Shown: positions 1 through 8,312, numbered from the stretch's first letter. The stretch is DNA of 64,000 nt from Croceibacterium_A sp035626815 (GCA_035626815.1 DASPMY010000049.1:1-64000); one strand, 5' to 3'. The notes: generated from the sequence alone by a model not told the origin. Translations and numbers: made by a program.

Positions 1-105
1 GGGGTCGCATTCGATGCCCCGCTCGACGAGGCCACACTGGCCGCGGTCGGCGATAGCCCGCCCGAGCCGACCGTGGTCCCGCTGCGCCGGCGGCTCGGCA
101 GCTAG
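1..105 (+). CDS. C-terminal fragment of an unidentified protein
   Basis: An open frame enters the window from the left and stops at TAG (103-105). Only 34 residues are visible. They are rich in Pro, Glu and Arg, and the protein ends RRRLGS. Nothing in this tail identifies a family. The gene converges on the AI-2E-type permease gene, leaving a 10-base gap. The coding assignment rests on the open frame and the placement; the upstream part lies outside the window. Confidence 0.45.
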   Translation, partial: GVAFDAPLDEATLAAVGDSPPEPTVVPLRRRLGS

Positions 106-115
106 AGCGCCGCCG

Positions 116-1288
116 TCAGCCTTCGTCGCTCAGCTCGAGCACATTGGTCGCGAACAGGGGCTCGCCGAAAATGAAGCCGATCAGGTTGGGCTTGCCGAGG
201 TGGTCGACCAGCGCGGTGATGGTCAGCAGGATCGGCACCGACAGCAGCGCCCCGGTGACTCCCCAGATCCACGTGAAGTAGCTCAGCGCCAGCAGGATCA
301 GCACCGGGTTCATCGTGAACCGGGCCCCGAGGATCGCCGGGGTCACGAGGTTCGATTCGGTGGCGTGCAGGCCGAGATAGGCGGCGGCCGGGATCAGCCC
401 GACCAGCGGCGCCTCGGCCGTGCCGAGCCCGAACAGCGTGAGCAGCGCGATCATCGCCAGCGGGCCGATGTAGGGCAGGAAGTTGAGCAGCGCGGCGAGC
501 CCGCCCCACATCACCGGAAACGGCATGCCGAGCGCCCACGCGCCGAGCGTGACGATGACCCCGACGCCGAGGTTGATCAGCCCGACCGTGAGGATGTAGG
601 CGGCGACGCGGTCCTGCACGTCGCGCATCACCCGCGCCGCCTTGAGGCTCGCGCCGAAGTGCTGCCGGTCGAGCAGCAGCCGCCGGCGCATGCGCACGCG
701 GGCCTCGATCATGAAGAACGCCATCAGGAACGTCAGCAGCACCTCGAGCACCACGGTCGGCGTGGCGAAGGCGAGCTGCTGCAGCACCGTCGGCTCGGCC
801 AGCACGACCTGCTGGCCCTTGGTCGTGCCCACGATGGCGGCGACCTGGTCGTTGAGCCGCGACAGCCACGCGAGGTTCCCCTGCAGGTCGTCGAAATGCC
901 GGCCGATGCGGTCGACCATCGCCGGCACGTCCTCGAACAGCAGCAGCGCCGGGCGCAGCACCACGGTGAGCGCCAGCGAGAGCATCGCGAGGAACGCCAG
1001 CAGCGCGGCGGACGAGGCGATGAAGTTGGGCAGCCCGACCCGCGCCAGCCGGTCGGCCAGCGGCGACAGGATGATCATCAGCACGATCGCGGTGACCAGC
1101 GGCAGGAACACCACCGAGCCGATCGACAGCACGAACGGCAGCGCCAGGAACAGGCCGATCGCCATCAGCACGACGAGCGCCGAGATCAGCCGCAGCTCCT
1201 CGGCGGCGAAGGCCAGCGTGCGACGGCGCGGCAGCGGGGCGTCGGGCGGCGGAGCCGGCGGCTCCTCGGTGTCCGGCAGCGTGCTCAT
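116..1288 (-). CDS. AI-2E family transporter (UPF0118/PerM-type permease)
   Basis: This 390-residue polytopic inner-membrane protein belongs to the AI-2E transporter (PerM/YdiK) superfamily. Hydrophobic segments pair up near residues 30-75 and 80-115, followed by a soluble-looking middle and four or five further segments from about 175 to the end. The C-terminal part has the Gly/Pro-rich pattern (NFLPYIGP, then GLHATESNLVTPAILG) typical of the family. Substrates differ between members (autoinducer-2, Na+/H+ exchange), so none is assigned. It starts 22 bases after the ecfG stop on the same strand, so it may be the third gene of the nepR-ecfG operon and stress-induced. The family call is firm and the function is open. 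Confidence 0.88.
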   Translation of the reverse strand: MSTLPDTEEPPAPPPDAPLPRRRTLAFAAEELRLISALVVLMAIGLFLALPFVLSIGSVVFLPLVTAIVLMIILSPLADRLARVGLPNFIASSAALLAFLAMLSLALTVVLRPALLLFEDVPAMVDRIGRHFDDLQGNLAWLSRLNDQVAAIVGTTKGQQVVLAEPTVLQQLAFATPTVVLEVLLTFLMAFFMIEARVRMRRRLLLDRQHFGASLKAARVMRDVQDRVAAYILTVGLINLGVGVIVTLGAWALGMPFPVMWGGLAALLNFLPYIGPLAMIALLTLFGLGTAEAPLVGLIPAAAYLGLHATESNLVTPAILGARFTMNPVLILLALSYFTWIWGVTGALLSVPILLTITALVDHLGKPNLIGFIFGEPLFATNVLELSDEG

Positions 1289-1310
1289 GGTTCCCCTCTG
1301 GCGGCGCGGG

Positions 1311-1937
1311 CTACTTTATCGGGGTCGACAGCCCTCGGCCAGCGGCTACGTCGTCGAGCTCCTCGAGGATCGCCCGGTGCGCGGTGGGATCGCCGATCGC
1401 CCGCTCGGGGATGTTGCCTTCCTCGATCATCGCCGACAGCGCCGCGCGGGCGCGGCCGACGCGGCTCTTGATCGTGCCGACCGCGCAGCCGCAGATCTGC
1501 GCCGCTTCCTCGTAGGAAAAGCCGCCGGCGCCGACCAGCAGCAGCGCCTCGCGCCGCTCGGGCGGCAAGGTCAGCAGCGCGCGGTGCATGTCGGAGAGGT
1601 GGATCGGCTCTTCCTGGCCCGCCGGCGCGGTCAGGATGCGCTCGGCGGCGGTCTCGTCGTACTCGCCGCGGAAGCGGTTGCGGCGCATGTCGGTGAGGTA
1701 GGCGTTGCGCAGGATGACGAAGGTCCACGCGCGCATGCTGGTGCCGGGCTCGAACCGGTCCTGCGCCGCCCACGCCTTGAGCAGCGTCTCCTGGACGAGG
1801 TCGTCGGCGACGTCGGGCCGGCCGCACAGGCCGCGGGCGAAGGCGCGCAAGTGCGGCACCACCTCGGTCAGCTCGCGTTTGAAGGCGCGTTTGTCGTCGG
1901 CGCTGCGTTGGGGCAGCTCCCGTTCCGGTTTGCTCAT
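1311..1937 (-). CDS. ecfG: General stress response ECF sigma factor EcfG
   Basis: This 208-residue ECF sigma factor of the EcfG (ECF15) type directs RNA polymerase to general stress promoters. Region 2 runs from about residue 20 to 90 (ADDLVQETLLKAW, then the -10-binding part RAWTFVILRNAYLTDMRR). Region 4 is at about 120-175 and carries the helix-turn-helix FSYEEAAQICGCAVGTIKSR. The ATG at 1937 overlaps the nepR stop as ATGA, so translation of sigma and anti-sigma is coupled. A start further upstream would run through nepR in another frame and is not credible. By family knowledge, NepR holds EcfG inactive until phosphorylated PhyR titrates NepR away. A perfect EcfG-type promoter precedes the operon, implying autoregulation. 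Confidence 0.95.
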   Translation of the reverse strand: MSKPERELPQRSADDKRAFKRELTEVVPHLRAFARGLCGRPDVADDLVQETLLKAWAAQDRFEPGTSMRAWTFVILRNAYLTDMRRNRFRGEYDETAAERILTAPAGQEEPIHLSDMHRALLTLPPERREALLLVGAGGFSYEEAAQICGCAVGTIKSRVGRARAALSAMIEEGNIPERAIGDPTAHRAILEELDDVAAGRGLSTPIK

Positions 1938-2122
1938 CGTTTCCCGCTGTCGAGCCGTGTGAGCAAGTCCTTGAAAGCGTCGGGCAGCGGCTCGTCGACG
2001 ACCGAGTCGTAGAGCTGCTTCAACCCGGACGCCCATTCGGGTCCGCGCCGCGTCTTGGTTTGTGCCTTTGCGATAGGTTTCCTGCCCTTCGCGGGCCTCC
2101 CCGTCTTGTCAGACCCTGCCAT
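1934..2122 (-). CDS. nepR: Anti-sigma factor NepR
   Basis: This 62-residue protein has a basic, disordered-looking N-terminus and a conserved C-terminal block around residues 29-55 (WASGLKQLYDSVVDEPLPDA), which is the NepR signature. NepR binds EcfG and is released by the sigma-like domain of phosphorylated PhyR. The chosen ATG at 2122 gives the usual NepR size; the frame stays open upstream but only into non-conserved sequence. It overlaps ecfG by four bases. In many alphaproteobacteria phyR lies beside nepR, but here phyR is found at 40150. Confidence 0.93.
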   Translation of the reverse strand: MAGSDKTGRPAKGRKPIAKAQTKTRRGPEWASGLKQLYDSVVDEPLPDAFKDLLTRLDSGKR

Positions 2123-2226
2123 CCGTTCCCGTCCGCCCCGCCCCCATGGTCCCTCGAAACTGCCGTCGCCGCGCGGCCCGTGTTGCACGCGTGCATCGGC
2201 AATGCGCATTTGTCGCGTCCGTGTGG

Positions 2227-2251
2227 AACGAAAGGAGCGCATTCCGGTTCC
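2227..2251 (-). promoter_or_regulatory. EcfG-type promoter of nepR-ecfG, possibly bidirectional
   Basis: On the minus strand the sequence reads GGAAC (2251-2247), a 16-base spacer, then CGTT (2230-2227). This matches the known alphaproteobacterial EcfG consensus GGAAC-N16/17-cGTT exactly. The -10 element is about 105 bases before the nepR ATG. On the plus strand the same segment reads GGAAC (2225-2229), 16 bases, then GGTT (2246-2249), a near match pointing to the divergent kinase, about 104 bases before its start. Confidence 0.85.
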
Positions 2252-2352
2252 CCCGACAATGCCGCGCAGCGTCGGGAGGCCGCGCCGGCGAGGATCGAGA
2301 CGCCTCTGGACGGGGTTCGGGCGGCCATCCGCCCGCTTGCAGGGAGTCGAGG

Positions 2353-4053
2353 TTGGAGCAACGTTCCAGCGGCCGCAGCACGACGAAACGGTGGCTCGTC
2401 CGCTACCCGCGGGCGATGCCGGTGGCGATCTTCCTGCTGATCGCCGCGATCACCGTGCTCAGCGTGTTCGCGATCGAGCGGGGCGAGGACAGCCGCGCGG
2501 CGGCGCAGCTGCGCGGCAGGGCGACGGCGATCGCCTCGGCGCTCGAACGGCGGGCCAACGCCAGCAGCGCCTACTTGCGCGCCGGCGCCGCGCTGCTGGC
2601 TACGCTCGACGAGGTGCCGGCGGCGCGCTTCCGCCGCTTCGTCAGCGAGCTGCGGCTCGACGCCGACTACCGCGGCGCCGAGGGCATCGGCTGGGCGATG
2701 GTGGTCTATCCCGATCAGGTCGAGGCGTTCGACGCGCTGCTCGAGCAGGAGGCGCCGGGCCGCGTCCGCCTGCACCCGCGGATCGCCGGCAACCAGCCGT
2801 TCGCGGTGCCGGTGACCTTCCTCCAGCCCGACACCGAGCGCAACCGGCGGGCGCTTGGGTTCGACATGTTCTCCGAGCCGGTCCGGCGGGCGGCGATGGT
2901 CGAGGCCGAGCGGGCCGCGCGCCCGACGGCGAGCGGCAAGGTGACCTTGCGGCAGGAAGGCGAAGGCGACGATCCGGGTTTCGTGATCTACATGCCGGTG
3001 TTCGAGCCCGCGCCGGGCGGGCGGCGCCTCCGCGGGTTCATCTACAGCCCGTTCAGCGCGCCCGAGTTCCTCGCCTCGGCGCTCGAGCTGGAGGACGCCG
3101 GCGGCCACCAGGTGGCGCTCTACGACGGGCCGGTCAGCGAGGCCAACCTGCTGGCGCTGATCGACCGCGGCACCGGCGAGGGCGAGACGGTCCGCGAGCG
3201 GGTGGCGATCGGCGCCGAGCCGTGGACGCTGACCGTCACATCGTCGGCGAGCGGCGGCCTTTCGGGCCTGTCGATGGCGACGATGATCTTCGGCATGCTC
3301 GTCGCCAGCCTGCTGATGCTGCTCGTGCGCATGCTGACCCAGCAGGCGCTCGAGGACGAGGCCTCGCTGCGGTGGTTCGAGGAGCAGGCCTCGATCCGCA
3401 ACTCGCTTACCCGCGAGCTGAACCACCGGGTCAAGAACACGCTCGCCAACGTGCTCTCGATCATCGCCCTGACGCGCCGGCGGGCGACCAACCTCGACGA
3501 GTTCGCCGACGGGGTCGACGGGCGCATCCGCGCGCTGTCGGCCACGCACGACCTGCTGACCCAGTCCGACTGGGGCACGACCCCGATCCGCGCGGTGGTC
3601 GAGGCCGAGCTGCTGCCGTACGCGCACGGCACCGAGCACGCCGTCGACCTCCAGGGTCCGGAGATCGAGCTGGCGCCGAACGACGCGCTCTCGCTCGGCC
3701 TGGCGATGCACGAGCTGGCCACCAACGCCGCCAAGTACGGCGCCCTGAGCAAGACCGGCGGCAAGGTGGCGGTGCACTGGCGGCTGATCGCGCAAGGGCT
3801 GGTGCGCGTCGAATGGCAGGAAAGCGGCGGGCCGCCGGTGGCGCCCAAGCGCGGCCGCGGCTTCGGCACCGACCTGATCGAGCGGATCGTCGCGCACGAG
3901 CTGAAGAACCCGGTCGAGCTGTCGTTCAACCCCGAAGGAGTGCGCTGCGTGCTGACCATCCCGGTGCGCGAGCCGAGCACGTTCGTGATGCGCGCGAGCA
4001 AGGGCGGCCCGCGCGAGCCGGGCCGCGACAAGGCGCCGGACCCGAGCGCCTGA
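2353..4053 (+). CDS. CHASE-domain HWE/HisKA_2 sensor histidine kinase (PhyK-like)
   Basis: This 566-residue membrane sensor kinase probably phosphorylates PhyR. TM1 is at about residues 22-40, an extracytoplasmic CHASE-like domain spans about 75-250, TM2 is near 300-325, and a kinase core follows. The phosphoacceptor motif is LNHRVKN with His358, the HRxxN type found in kinases of the general stress response. The ATPase domain shows MHELATNAAKYGAL and GRGFG. The TTG at 2353 is chosen because AGGGAG (2341-2346) lies six bases before it; the first in-frame ATG after it (2416) would clip the basic N-terminus before TM1. It is divergent from nepR-ecfG. CHASE is inferred from placement and pattern; the kinase core is certain. 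Confidence 0.9.
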   Translation: MEQRSSGRSTTKRWLVRYPRAMPVAIFLLIAAITVLSVFAIERGEDSRAAAQLRGRATAIASALERRANASSAYLRAGAALLATLDEVPAARFRRFVSELRLDADYRGAEGIGWAMVVYPDQVEAFDALLEQEAPGRVRLHPRIAGNQPFAVPVTFLQPDTERNRRALGFDMFSEPVRRAAMVEAERAARPTASGKVTLRQEGEGDDPGFVIYMPVFEPAPGGRRLRGFIYSPFSAPEFLASALELEDAGGHQVALYDGPVSEANLLALIDRGTGEGETVRERVAIGAEPWTLTVTSSASGGLSGLSMATMIFGMLVASLLMLLVRMLTQQALEDEASLRWFEEQASIRNSLTRELNHRVKNTLANVLSIIALTRRRATNLDEFADGVDGRIRALSATHDLLTQSDWGTTPIRAVVEAELLPYAHGTEHAVDLQGPEIELAPNDALSLGLAMHELATNAAKYGALSKTGGKVAVHWRLIAQGLVRVEWQESGGPPVAPKRGRGFGTDLIERIVAHELKNPVELSFNPEGVRCVLTIPVREPSTFVMRASKGGPREPGRDKAPDPSA

Positions 4054-4156
4054 CCCGATGCTGCGGTCTGGACCTCGCTGTATTCCACGGTACACAGCCT
4101 GATCGCGGGCCGGCGTTCCGAGGGGAGCCGGGGCGCCATCAACCGACGGGAACCCA

Positions 4157-4894
4157 GTGACCACGGCCGACCTGCTGCTCGCCGCCTGCATGTTCCTCGG
4201 CGCGGTGCTGTACACCTCGGTCGGGCACGCGGGCGCCTCGGCCTACCTCGCGCTGATGGCGCTGTTCGGCCTGCCGCCCGCGGTGATGCGCCCGACCGCG
4301 CTGGTGCTCAACATCCTCGTCGCGAGCCTGACGTCGTTCCGCTACGCGCGGGCGGGGCTGTTCCGCTGGCGCGTGCTGTGGCCGTTCCTGATCGGGGCGG
4401 CGCCGTTCGCGCTGTTCGGCGGCTCGCTGCACGTGCCGGGCGACGCGTACCGGCCGCTGGTCGGCGCGGTGCTGTGGCTGAGCGCCGCCCGCCTGCTGTG
4501 GCCGAAGGAGATCAAGGCGGTCACCGATCCGCACGATCCGCCGATCGCGGTGGCCATCCCGCTCGGCGCGGGAATCGGGCTGCTGTCGGGGCTGACCGGG
4601 ACCGGCGGCGGCATCTTCCTCTCGCCGCTGGTGCTGTTCCTCGGCTGGGCCAACCCGAAGGTCGCCTCGGGCGTGGCGGCGGTTTTCATCCTGTGCAACT
4701 CGATGGCCGGCCTGAGCGGCAACTTCGCTTCGGTCCAGGCGCTGCCCGACAGCCTGCCGCTGTTCGCCGGCAGCGTCCTCGCCGGGGCCGTGGTCGGCAC
4801 CACCTTCGGCATCCGCTTCAACGCCCGGGTGATACTCAAGGCGCTCGGCCTCGTGCTGCTCGTCGCCGGCTTCAAGCTGATGGATTTCTTCTAG
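4157..4894 (+). CDS. TSUP family (TauE/SafE) anion exporter
   Basis: This 245-residue membrane protein shows the two-fold repeat of TSUP/TauE/SafE permeases: seven or eight hydrophobic segments, with the repeat motifs GHAGASAYLALMALFGLPP near the N-terminus and GLTGTGGGIFLSPLVLFLG in the middle. Family members move sulfite, sulfonates or other small organosulfur anions; the substrate here is unknown. The start is GTG at 4157, just after the hydrophilic intergenic stretch. It is a single gene, convergent with the metallo-hydrolase gene: its stop (4892-4894) overlaps the neighbour's end by four bases. Confidence 0.88.
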   Translation: MTTADLLLAACMFLGAVLYTSVGHAGASAYLALMALFGLPPAVMRPTALVLNILVASLTSFRYARAGLFRWRVLWPFLIGAAPFALFGGSLHVPGDAYRPLVGAVLWLSAARLLWPKEIKAVTDPHDPPIAVAIPLGAGIGLLSGLTGTGGGIFLSPLVLFLGWANPKVASGVAAVFILCNSMAGLSGNFASVQALPDSLPLFAGSVLAGAVVGTTFGIRFNARVILKALGLVLLVAGFKLMDFF

Positions 4895-5799
4895 CGGCCG
4901 GCCGCCGCCGGGGCCTCGCCGAGCTCGGCGAACGCCGCGGCGAGCCCGGCGAGCGCGCGCGCCCTGGGCGTGTTGGCCGCGCCCGGCTCGCCCGGATCGA
5001 GGAACAGCTGGAACGTCGGCCCGCGCTCGAGCGAGGCGAGCGCCTGCTCGGCCGTCCCGCCCATTTGCCGGCTTTGCTGCGCCGCCTGCGCCAGCGCCCG
5101 GGTGAACGTGACGTAGGACCGGAACTCGGCCCACGTGCGGGTGTCGCGGTCGTGGCCCGGGATGACGGTGTCGACGCCCTCGATCGTGTCCTGCGCCTGC
5201 GTCAGCGTGACCGGCAGGGCGATGGCGCTGCCGCCGGCGCCGCGGTCGATCCGCGGCATCGCCATCAGCTGGAAGATGTCGCCCGCGGCCATCGCCCGCT
5301 CGGCCGGAAAGACCACGAACGCGTCGCCGTCGGTGTGCCCGGCGCCGAACCAGTAGAGCTCGATCCGGTCCGCCCCGGCGCCCAGCGTCAGCCGCTCGCC
5401 GAAGCCGCGGGTCACCGCCAGCGGCGTCGGCAGCGCCGCCATGCGCCGGGCGGTGTTGTCCTGCGCGACGATCTCGACGCTGCCGCGCGGGTCGATCTCG
5501 GCGTTGCTGCCGACATGGTCGCCGTGCGAGTGCGTGTTGACGATCAGCGTCACCGGCTTGTCGGTGACCTGGCGCACGCGGGCGAGGATCGCCGCGCCGT
5601 TGCCGGCGAGCTTGGTGTCGACCAGCGCGACCCCGTCGCCACGCACGAACACCGTCGTGTTCCCGCCCTCACCGTAGATCTTGTAGAGCCTCTCGCCGAC
5701 CCGCTCGATGTCGGACAGCGGCGGCTGCCCTTGCGCCGACAGCCCCGCAGCGGCGAGGCCGGCGGCGACGATCGAGGCGAGGACGAAGGCGCGCCGGAT
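4891..5799 (-). CDS. Periplasmic MBL-fold metallohydrolase, apparent ATC start
   Basis: This metallo-beta-lactamase-fold hydrolase has a signal peptide. The zinc motif HSHGDH is clear, and further conserved blocks (GAGHTDGDAFVVFPAE, VIPGHD) follow. The first ATG, GTG or TTG in this frame is an internal GTG at 5652, but the frame continues upstream into a clear signal peptide ending GLSAQ. Aligned with the adjacent paralog, the start position is ATC (5799-5797), preceded by AGGG and overlapping the end of the upstream gene. Counted from there it has 302 residues. The ATC start is either a rare initiation codon or a base error. The substrate is unknown. Confidence 0.75.
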   Translation of the reverse strand: MRRAFVLASIVAAGLAAAGLSAQGQPPLSDIERVGERLYKIYGEGGNTTVFVRGDGVALVDTKLAGNGAAILARVRQVTDKPVTLIVNTHSHGDHVGSNAEIDPRGSVEIVAQDNTARRMAALPTPLAVTRGFGERLTLGAGADRIELYWFGAGHTDGDAFVVFPAERAMAAGDIFQLMAMPRIDRGAGGSAIALPVTLTQAQDTIEGVDTVIPGHDRDTRTWAEFRSYVTFTRALAQAAQQSRQMGGTAEQALASLERGPTFQLFLDPGEPGAANTPRARALAGLAAAFAELGEAPAAAGR

Positions 5800-5803
5800 G
5801 GGG

Positions 5804-6841
5804 CTAGCCCTGCTCGCCGGTGCGCGGGCCGCCTCCGGGAGGCGCGGGCGGGACGGCGGGCGCGCCCGGACGCGGCGGGGCGCCCATGATCAGCGGCGGC
5901 CGCTCGCCGCGCAGCTCGAGCATGGCGACGTAGATGTTGTTGTGCGACCGGCTCTTCGGCGTGCCGCCATACTCGAGGCCCGGCTTGAGCGCATCGACGG
6001 TATAAGCCGCCATCGCCGGGTCGGTGGCGAAGTAGCGGTCGTAGGCCTGCTCGTAGTTGAGCCCCTCGGCGTTGGCCTGGCGGGCGACCTCGACGACCTT
6101 CTGGGTATAGGCGAGGTAGCGCAGCAGGCCGGACCAGGTGTTCACGTCGCCGTGGCCTTCGATCACCTTGTCGATCCCGGTCACCGCCTGCACCAGCCGG
6201 CCGACCGTGACCGGGGTGGCGACCATGCTGCCGCCCGACATCGGATCGATCAGCGGGCCCATGTCCCACGCCATCACGTCGCCCATCAGCAGCGTCCGCT
6301 CGGCGGGGAAGACGATGAACGCGTCGCCGTCGGTATGGCCGGCGCCGAAATAGTAGAGATCGATCCGGTCCGCCCCGCTGCCCAGCGTCAGGGTGTCGGC
6401 GAACTGCTGCGAGACTTTGCTGTTGCCCGGCATCGCCGCCATGCGCCGGGCGGTGTTGGACTGAACCACGACCTCGACGTTGCCGCCCAGGCTGGTGTCG
6501 ATCTGCTGGTTGGAGCCGAGGTGGTCGGGGTGCGAGTGGGTGTTGATGATCATCGTCACCGGCTTGTCGGTGATCTTGCGCACCTGGTCGAGGATCGCCT
6601 GCCCGTTGTTGGGCAGCTTGGTGTCGACCAGCACCACGCCGTCGCTGCGCACGAACACCGTGGTGTTCCCGCCGCCGCCGAAGATCTTGTAGACGTTGTC
6701 GGTGACCTTCTCGATGTCGGTGACGCCCGGCAGCGTCGGGCCCGCGGGCCGGGCGCCGGGAGGCGGGCCCTGCTGGGCCGACAGCGTCGCCGCCGTCATG
6801 CCGGCCACTGCGATGGTCGCGAGAATCGCCAGACGCTTCAT
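5804..6841 (-). CDS. Periplasmic MBL-fold metallohydrolase
   Basis: This 345-residue protein has a signal peptide (MKRLAILATIAVAGM to LSAQ) and a metallo-beta-lactamase fold. The zinc-binding motif is HSHPDH, followed by GAGHTDGDAFIVFPAE and VIEGHGD. It is a tandem paralog of the next gene downstream, with the same block order, but has a longer linker after the signal peptide and a Pro/Gly-rich tail. Of three consecutive ATGs (6847, 6844, 6841) the last is best spaced from GGGGAG. The first ATG overlaps the hupE-like stop as ATGA, so the three genes form one operon. Such proteins include lactonases, sulfatases and beta-lactamases; the substrate is not predictable. Confidence 0.85.
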   Translation of the reverse strand: MKRLAILATIAVAGMTAATLSAQQGPPPGARPAGPTLPGVTDIEKVTDNVYKIFGGGGNTTVFVRSDGVVLVDTKLPNNGQAILDQVRKITDKPVTMIINTHSHPDHLGSNQQIDTSLGGNVEVVVQSNTARRMAAMPGNSKVSQQFADTLTLGSGADRIDLYYFGAGHTDGDAFIVFPAERTLLMGDVMAWDMGPLIDPMSGGSMVATPVTVGRLVQAVTGIDKVIEGHGDVNTWSGLLRYLAYTQKVVEVARQANAEGLNYEQAYDRYFATDPAMAAYTVDALKPGLEYGGTPKSRSHNNIYVAMLELRGERPPLIMGAPPRPGAPAVPPAPPGGGPRTGEQG

Positions 6842-6843
6842 CA

Positions 6844-7941
6844 TCATGCTCCCCAAAACACCCGCTCGACGAACCAATAGGCGCCCATTGCGATCACGAA
6901 CGCCGAGCCGACCCACACAATCGGGTCCTTCGTTGCTGGCCAGCGCCGGCGGACCAGGGCCAGCGCCGAGGCCACCACGAAGACGATCGCCAGCTGCCCC
7001 AGTTCCACGCCGACGTTAAACGAAAACAGCGACCAGCCAAGCGCTTCTTGAGGAAGTCCGAATTCCCTCAGCACGCTGGCGAAGCCGAAGCCGTGCACGA
7101 GGCCGAAGAACAGCGCCACGAAGGCGCGCAGGTCGCGGCCCTTTTCCTTGCGCTGCAGCAGGTTGTCGGCCCCGACGACGACGATGCTGAGCGCGATCGC
7201 CGGCTCGACCAGCCAGCCCGGCGGATTGACGATGTCCAGCGCGGCGAGACTGAGCGTGATGCTATGCCCGACGGTGAACATGGTCACGATCAGGATCAGC
7301 CGCCGCCAGCCGCCGCCGAGCAGCAGCAGCCCGACGAGGAACAGGACGTGGTCGGGCCCGATCAGGATGTGGTGCACGCCCGAGGGAATGAATGTGCCCA
7401 TCACCGCCAGCGCGCCGGCGGTGGTGCCGCGGTAGTAGGTGACCGGGTTGCTCGCGGCGGCGAAGATGAACTGCTGGCGCAGCTCTCCGCCTTCGTAGAC
7501 GTTGACGAAAGTCTGGTGATCGGGGTCGCGCGGGAACAGGTTGGTGTCGAGCGCCAGCGCGCCCTCGGGCCGCCCGGCGATGCGGAACGTCAGCTCGAGC
7601 GCCTCGTCCTCGTCGACCACCGCGATCGGGCCCCACTCGGCGCGCCGGAAGCCGCCGTCCTCGAACGCGATGCGCGAGGCGAGGTAGCGCTCGATCGCCG
7701 CTCGGTGCGCGGCGCGGACGCGCGGGTCGAGCAGGTCCTGCGGATCGGCAATGCCGAGCACCGGGGCGAGATCGACGAGGTGCGCGCGGACGCGGCCGGT
7801 CACCGCGTCGTCGTGCACCTCGAGGTCGAGGTAGCTGAACGGCACCGGGTGCGCCGAAACCGGCGCGGCGAGCAGCAGGGCGAAGAGGGCGACCAGCCCG
7901 CTCAGCCAGCGCGCGGCGGTGTCACCCTTACTGTCACGCAA
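6844..7941 (-). CDS. HupE/UreJ family membrane protein
   Basis: The protein has a signal peptide (LSGLVALFALLLAAPVSA), a soluble beta-rich part of about 150 residues, and a C-terminal six-helix membrane domain with the HupE/UreJ_2 signature (HHILIGPDHVLFLVGLLLL, then GHSITLS and GLVHGFGFA). The His- and Asp-rich helices suggest metal handling, as known for HupE-type nickel/cobalt permeases, but that is inference. No ATG lies near the signal peptide; a TTG at 7941 gives a sensible 365-residue protein, so the start is uncertain. It is the first gene of the operon with two MBL hydrolases. Confidence 0.8.
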   Translation of the reverse strand: MRDSKGDTAARWLSGLVALFALLLAAPVSAHPVPFSYLDLEVHDDAVTGRVRAHLVDLAPVLGIADPQDLLDPRVRAAHRAAIERYLASRIAFEDGGFRRAEWGPIAVVDEDEALELTFRIAGRPEGALALDTNLFPRDPDHQTFVNVYEGGELRQQFIFAAASNPVTYYRGTTAGALAVMGTFIPSGVHHILIGPDHVLFLVGLLLLGGGWRRLILIVTMFTVGHSITLSLAALDIVNPPGWLVEPAIALSIVVVGADNLLQRKEKGRDLRAFVALFFGLVHGFGFASVLREFGLPQEALGWSLFSFNVGVELGQLAIVFVVASALALVRRRWPATKDPIVWVGSAFVIAMGAYWFVERVFWGA

Positions 7942-8272
7942 ATCGCGCTTTTGTGAGATTCGTCTGTCTCGATTTTCAGCGCCGGTTTCAATGATGTGAC
8001 CCCGAAATCGGGCGCCCGGCCTGTCACCCCCGCCAGCGCCGAAACAGGTGCGGCGATTGTCACCCTCCGAGGCCGGGAAAGTCGGAATCGCGGACTGCAT
8101 CGGCCAGCTTATGGCGGATCGGGCGCGTGTAGGACAGATGGTTTGCTGCCGATGCTTCGTGCCCGGCGCGGATGGGGCGGGCGGCCGTCAGGCGCGGGAG
8201 GGGACGGCGCGAGCCGTGGCCAGCCGCTGGCGGCTGCGGTCGATCCTGGCCCGCCCACCGCTGCGGCGGCGG
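7942..8272. other. Intergenic region with repeated TGTCACCC words
   Basis: No credible gene is seen here. TGTCACCC occurs at 8022-8029 and 8058-8065, and again at 7920-7927 just inside the hupE-like gene; variants are TGTCACG (7932-7938) and TGTGACCC (7995-8002). On the strand of the hupE operon these read GGGTGACA. They could be a regulator's direct repeats or coincidence. Confidence 0.4.
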
Positions 8273-8305
8273 CCCTCCCCGTTCCCGCCGCGCAGAAACG
8301 GGGAG
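8273..8305. terminator. Inverted repeat after the esterase gene
   Basis: CTCCCCGTT (8275-8283) and AACGGGGAG (8297-8305) form a perfect 9-bp stem, seven bases after the esterase stop. It may act as a terminator for that gene. The arms resemble the CCTCCCCG/CGGGGAGG arms of the longer repeats at 39741 and 42314. No T-tract follows on the minus strand. Confidence 0.45.
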
Positions 8306-8312
8306 GATCTGC

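Noticed and set aside
14..1471. Long plus-strand frame antisense to the AI-2E permease and ecfG
   Set aside because: Arg/Gln/His-rich shadow without domains; the minus-strand genes are certain.
2020..4215. 731-codon minus-strand frame antisense to the kinase
   Set aside because: Composition is that of a shadow; the kinase on the plus strand has all motifs.
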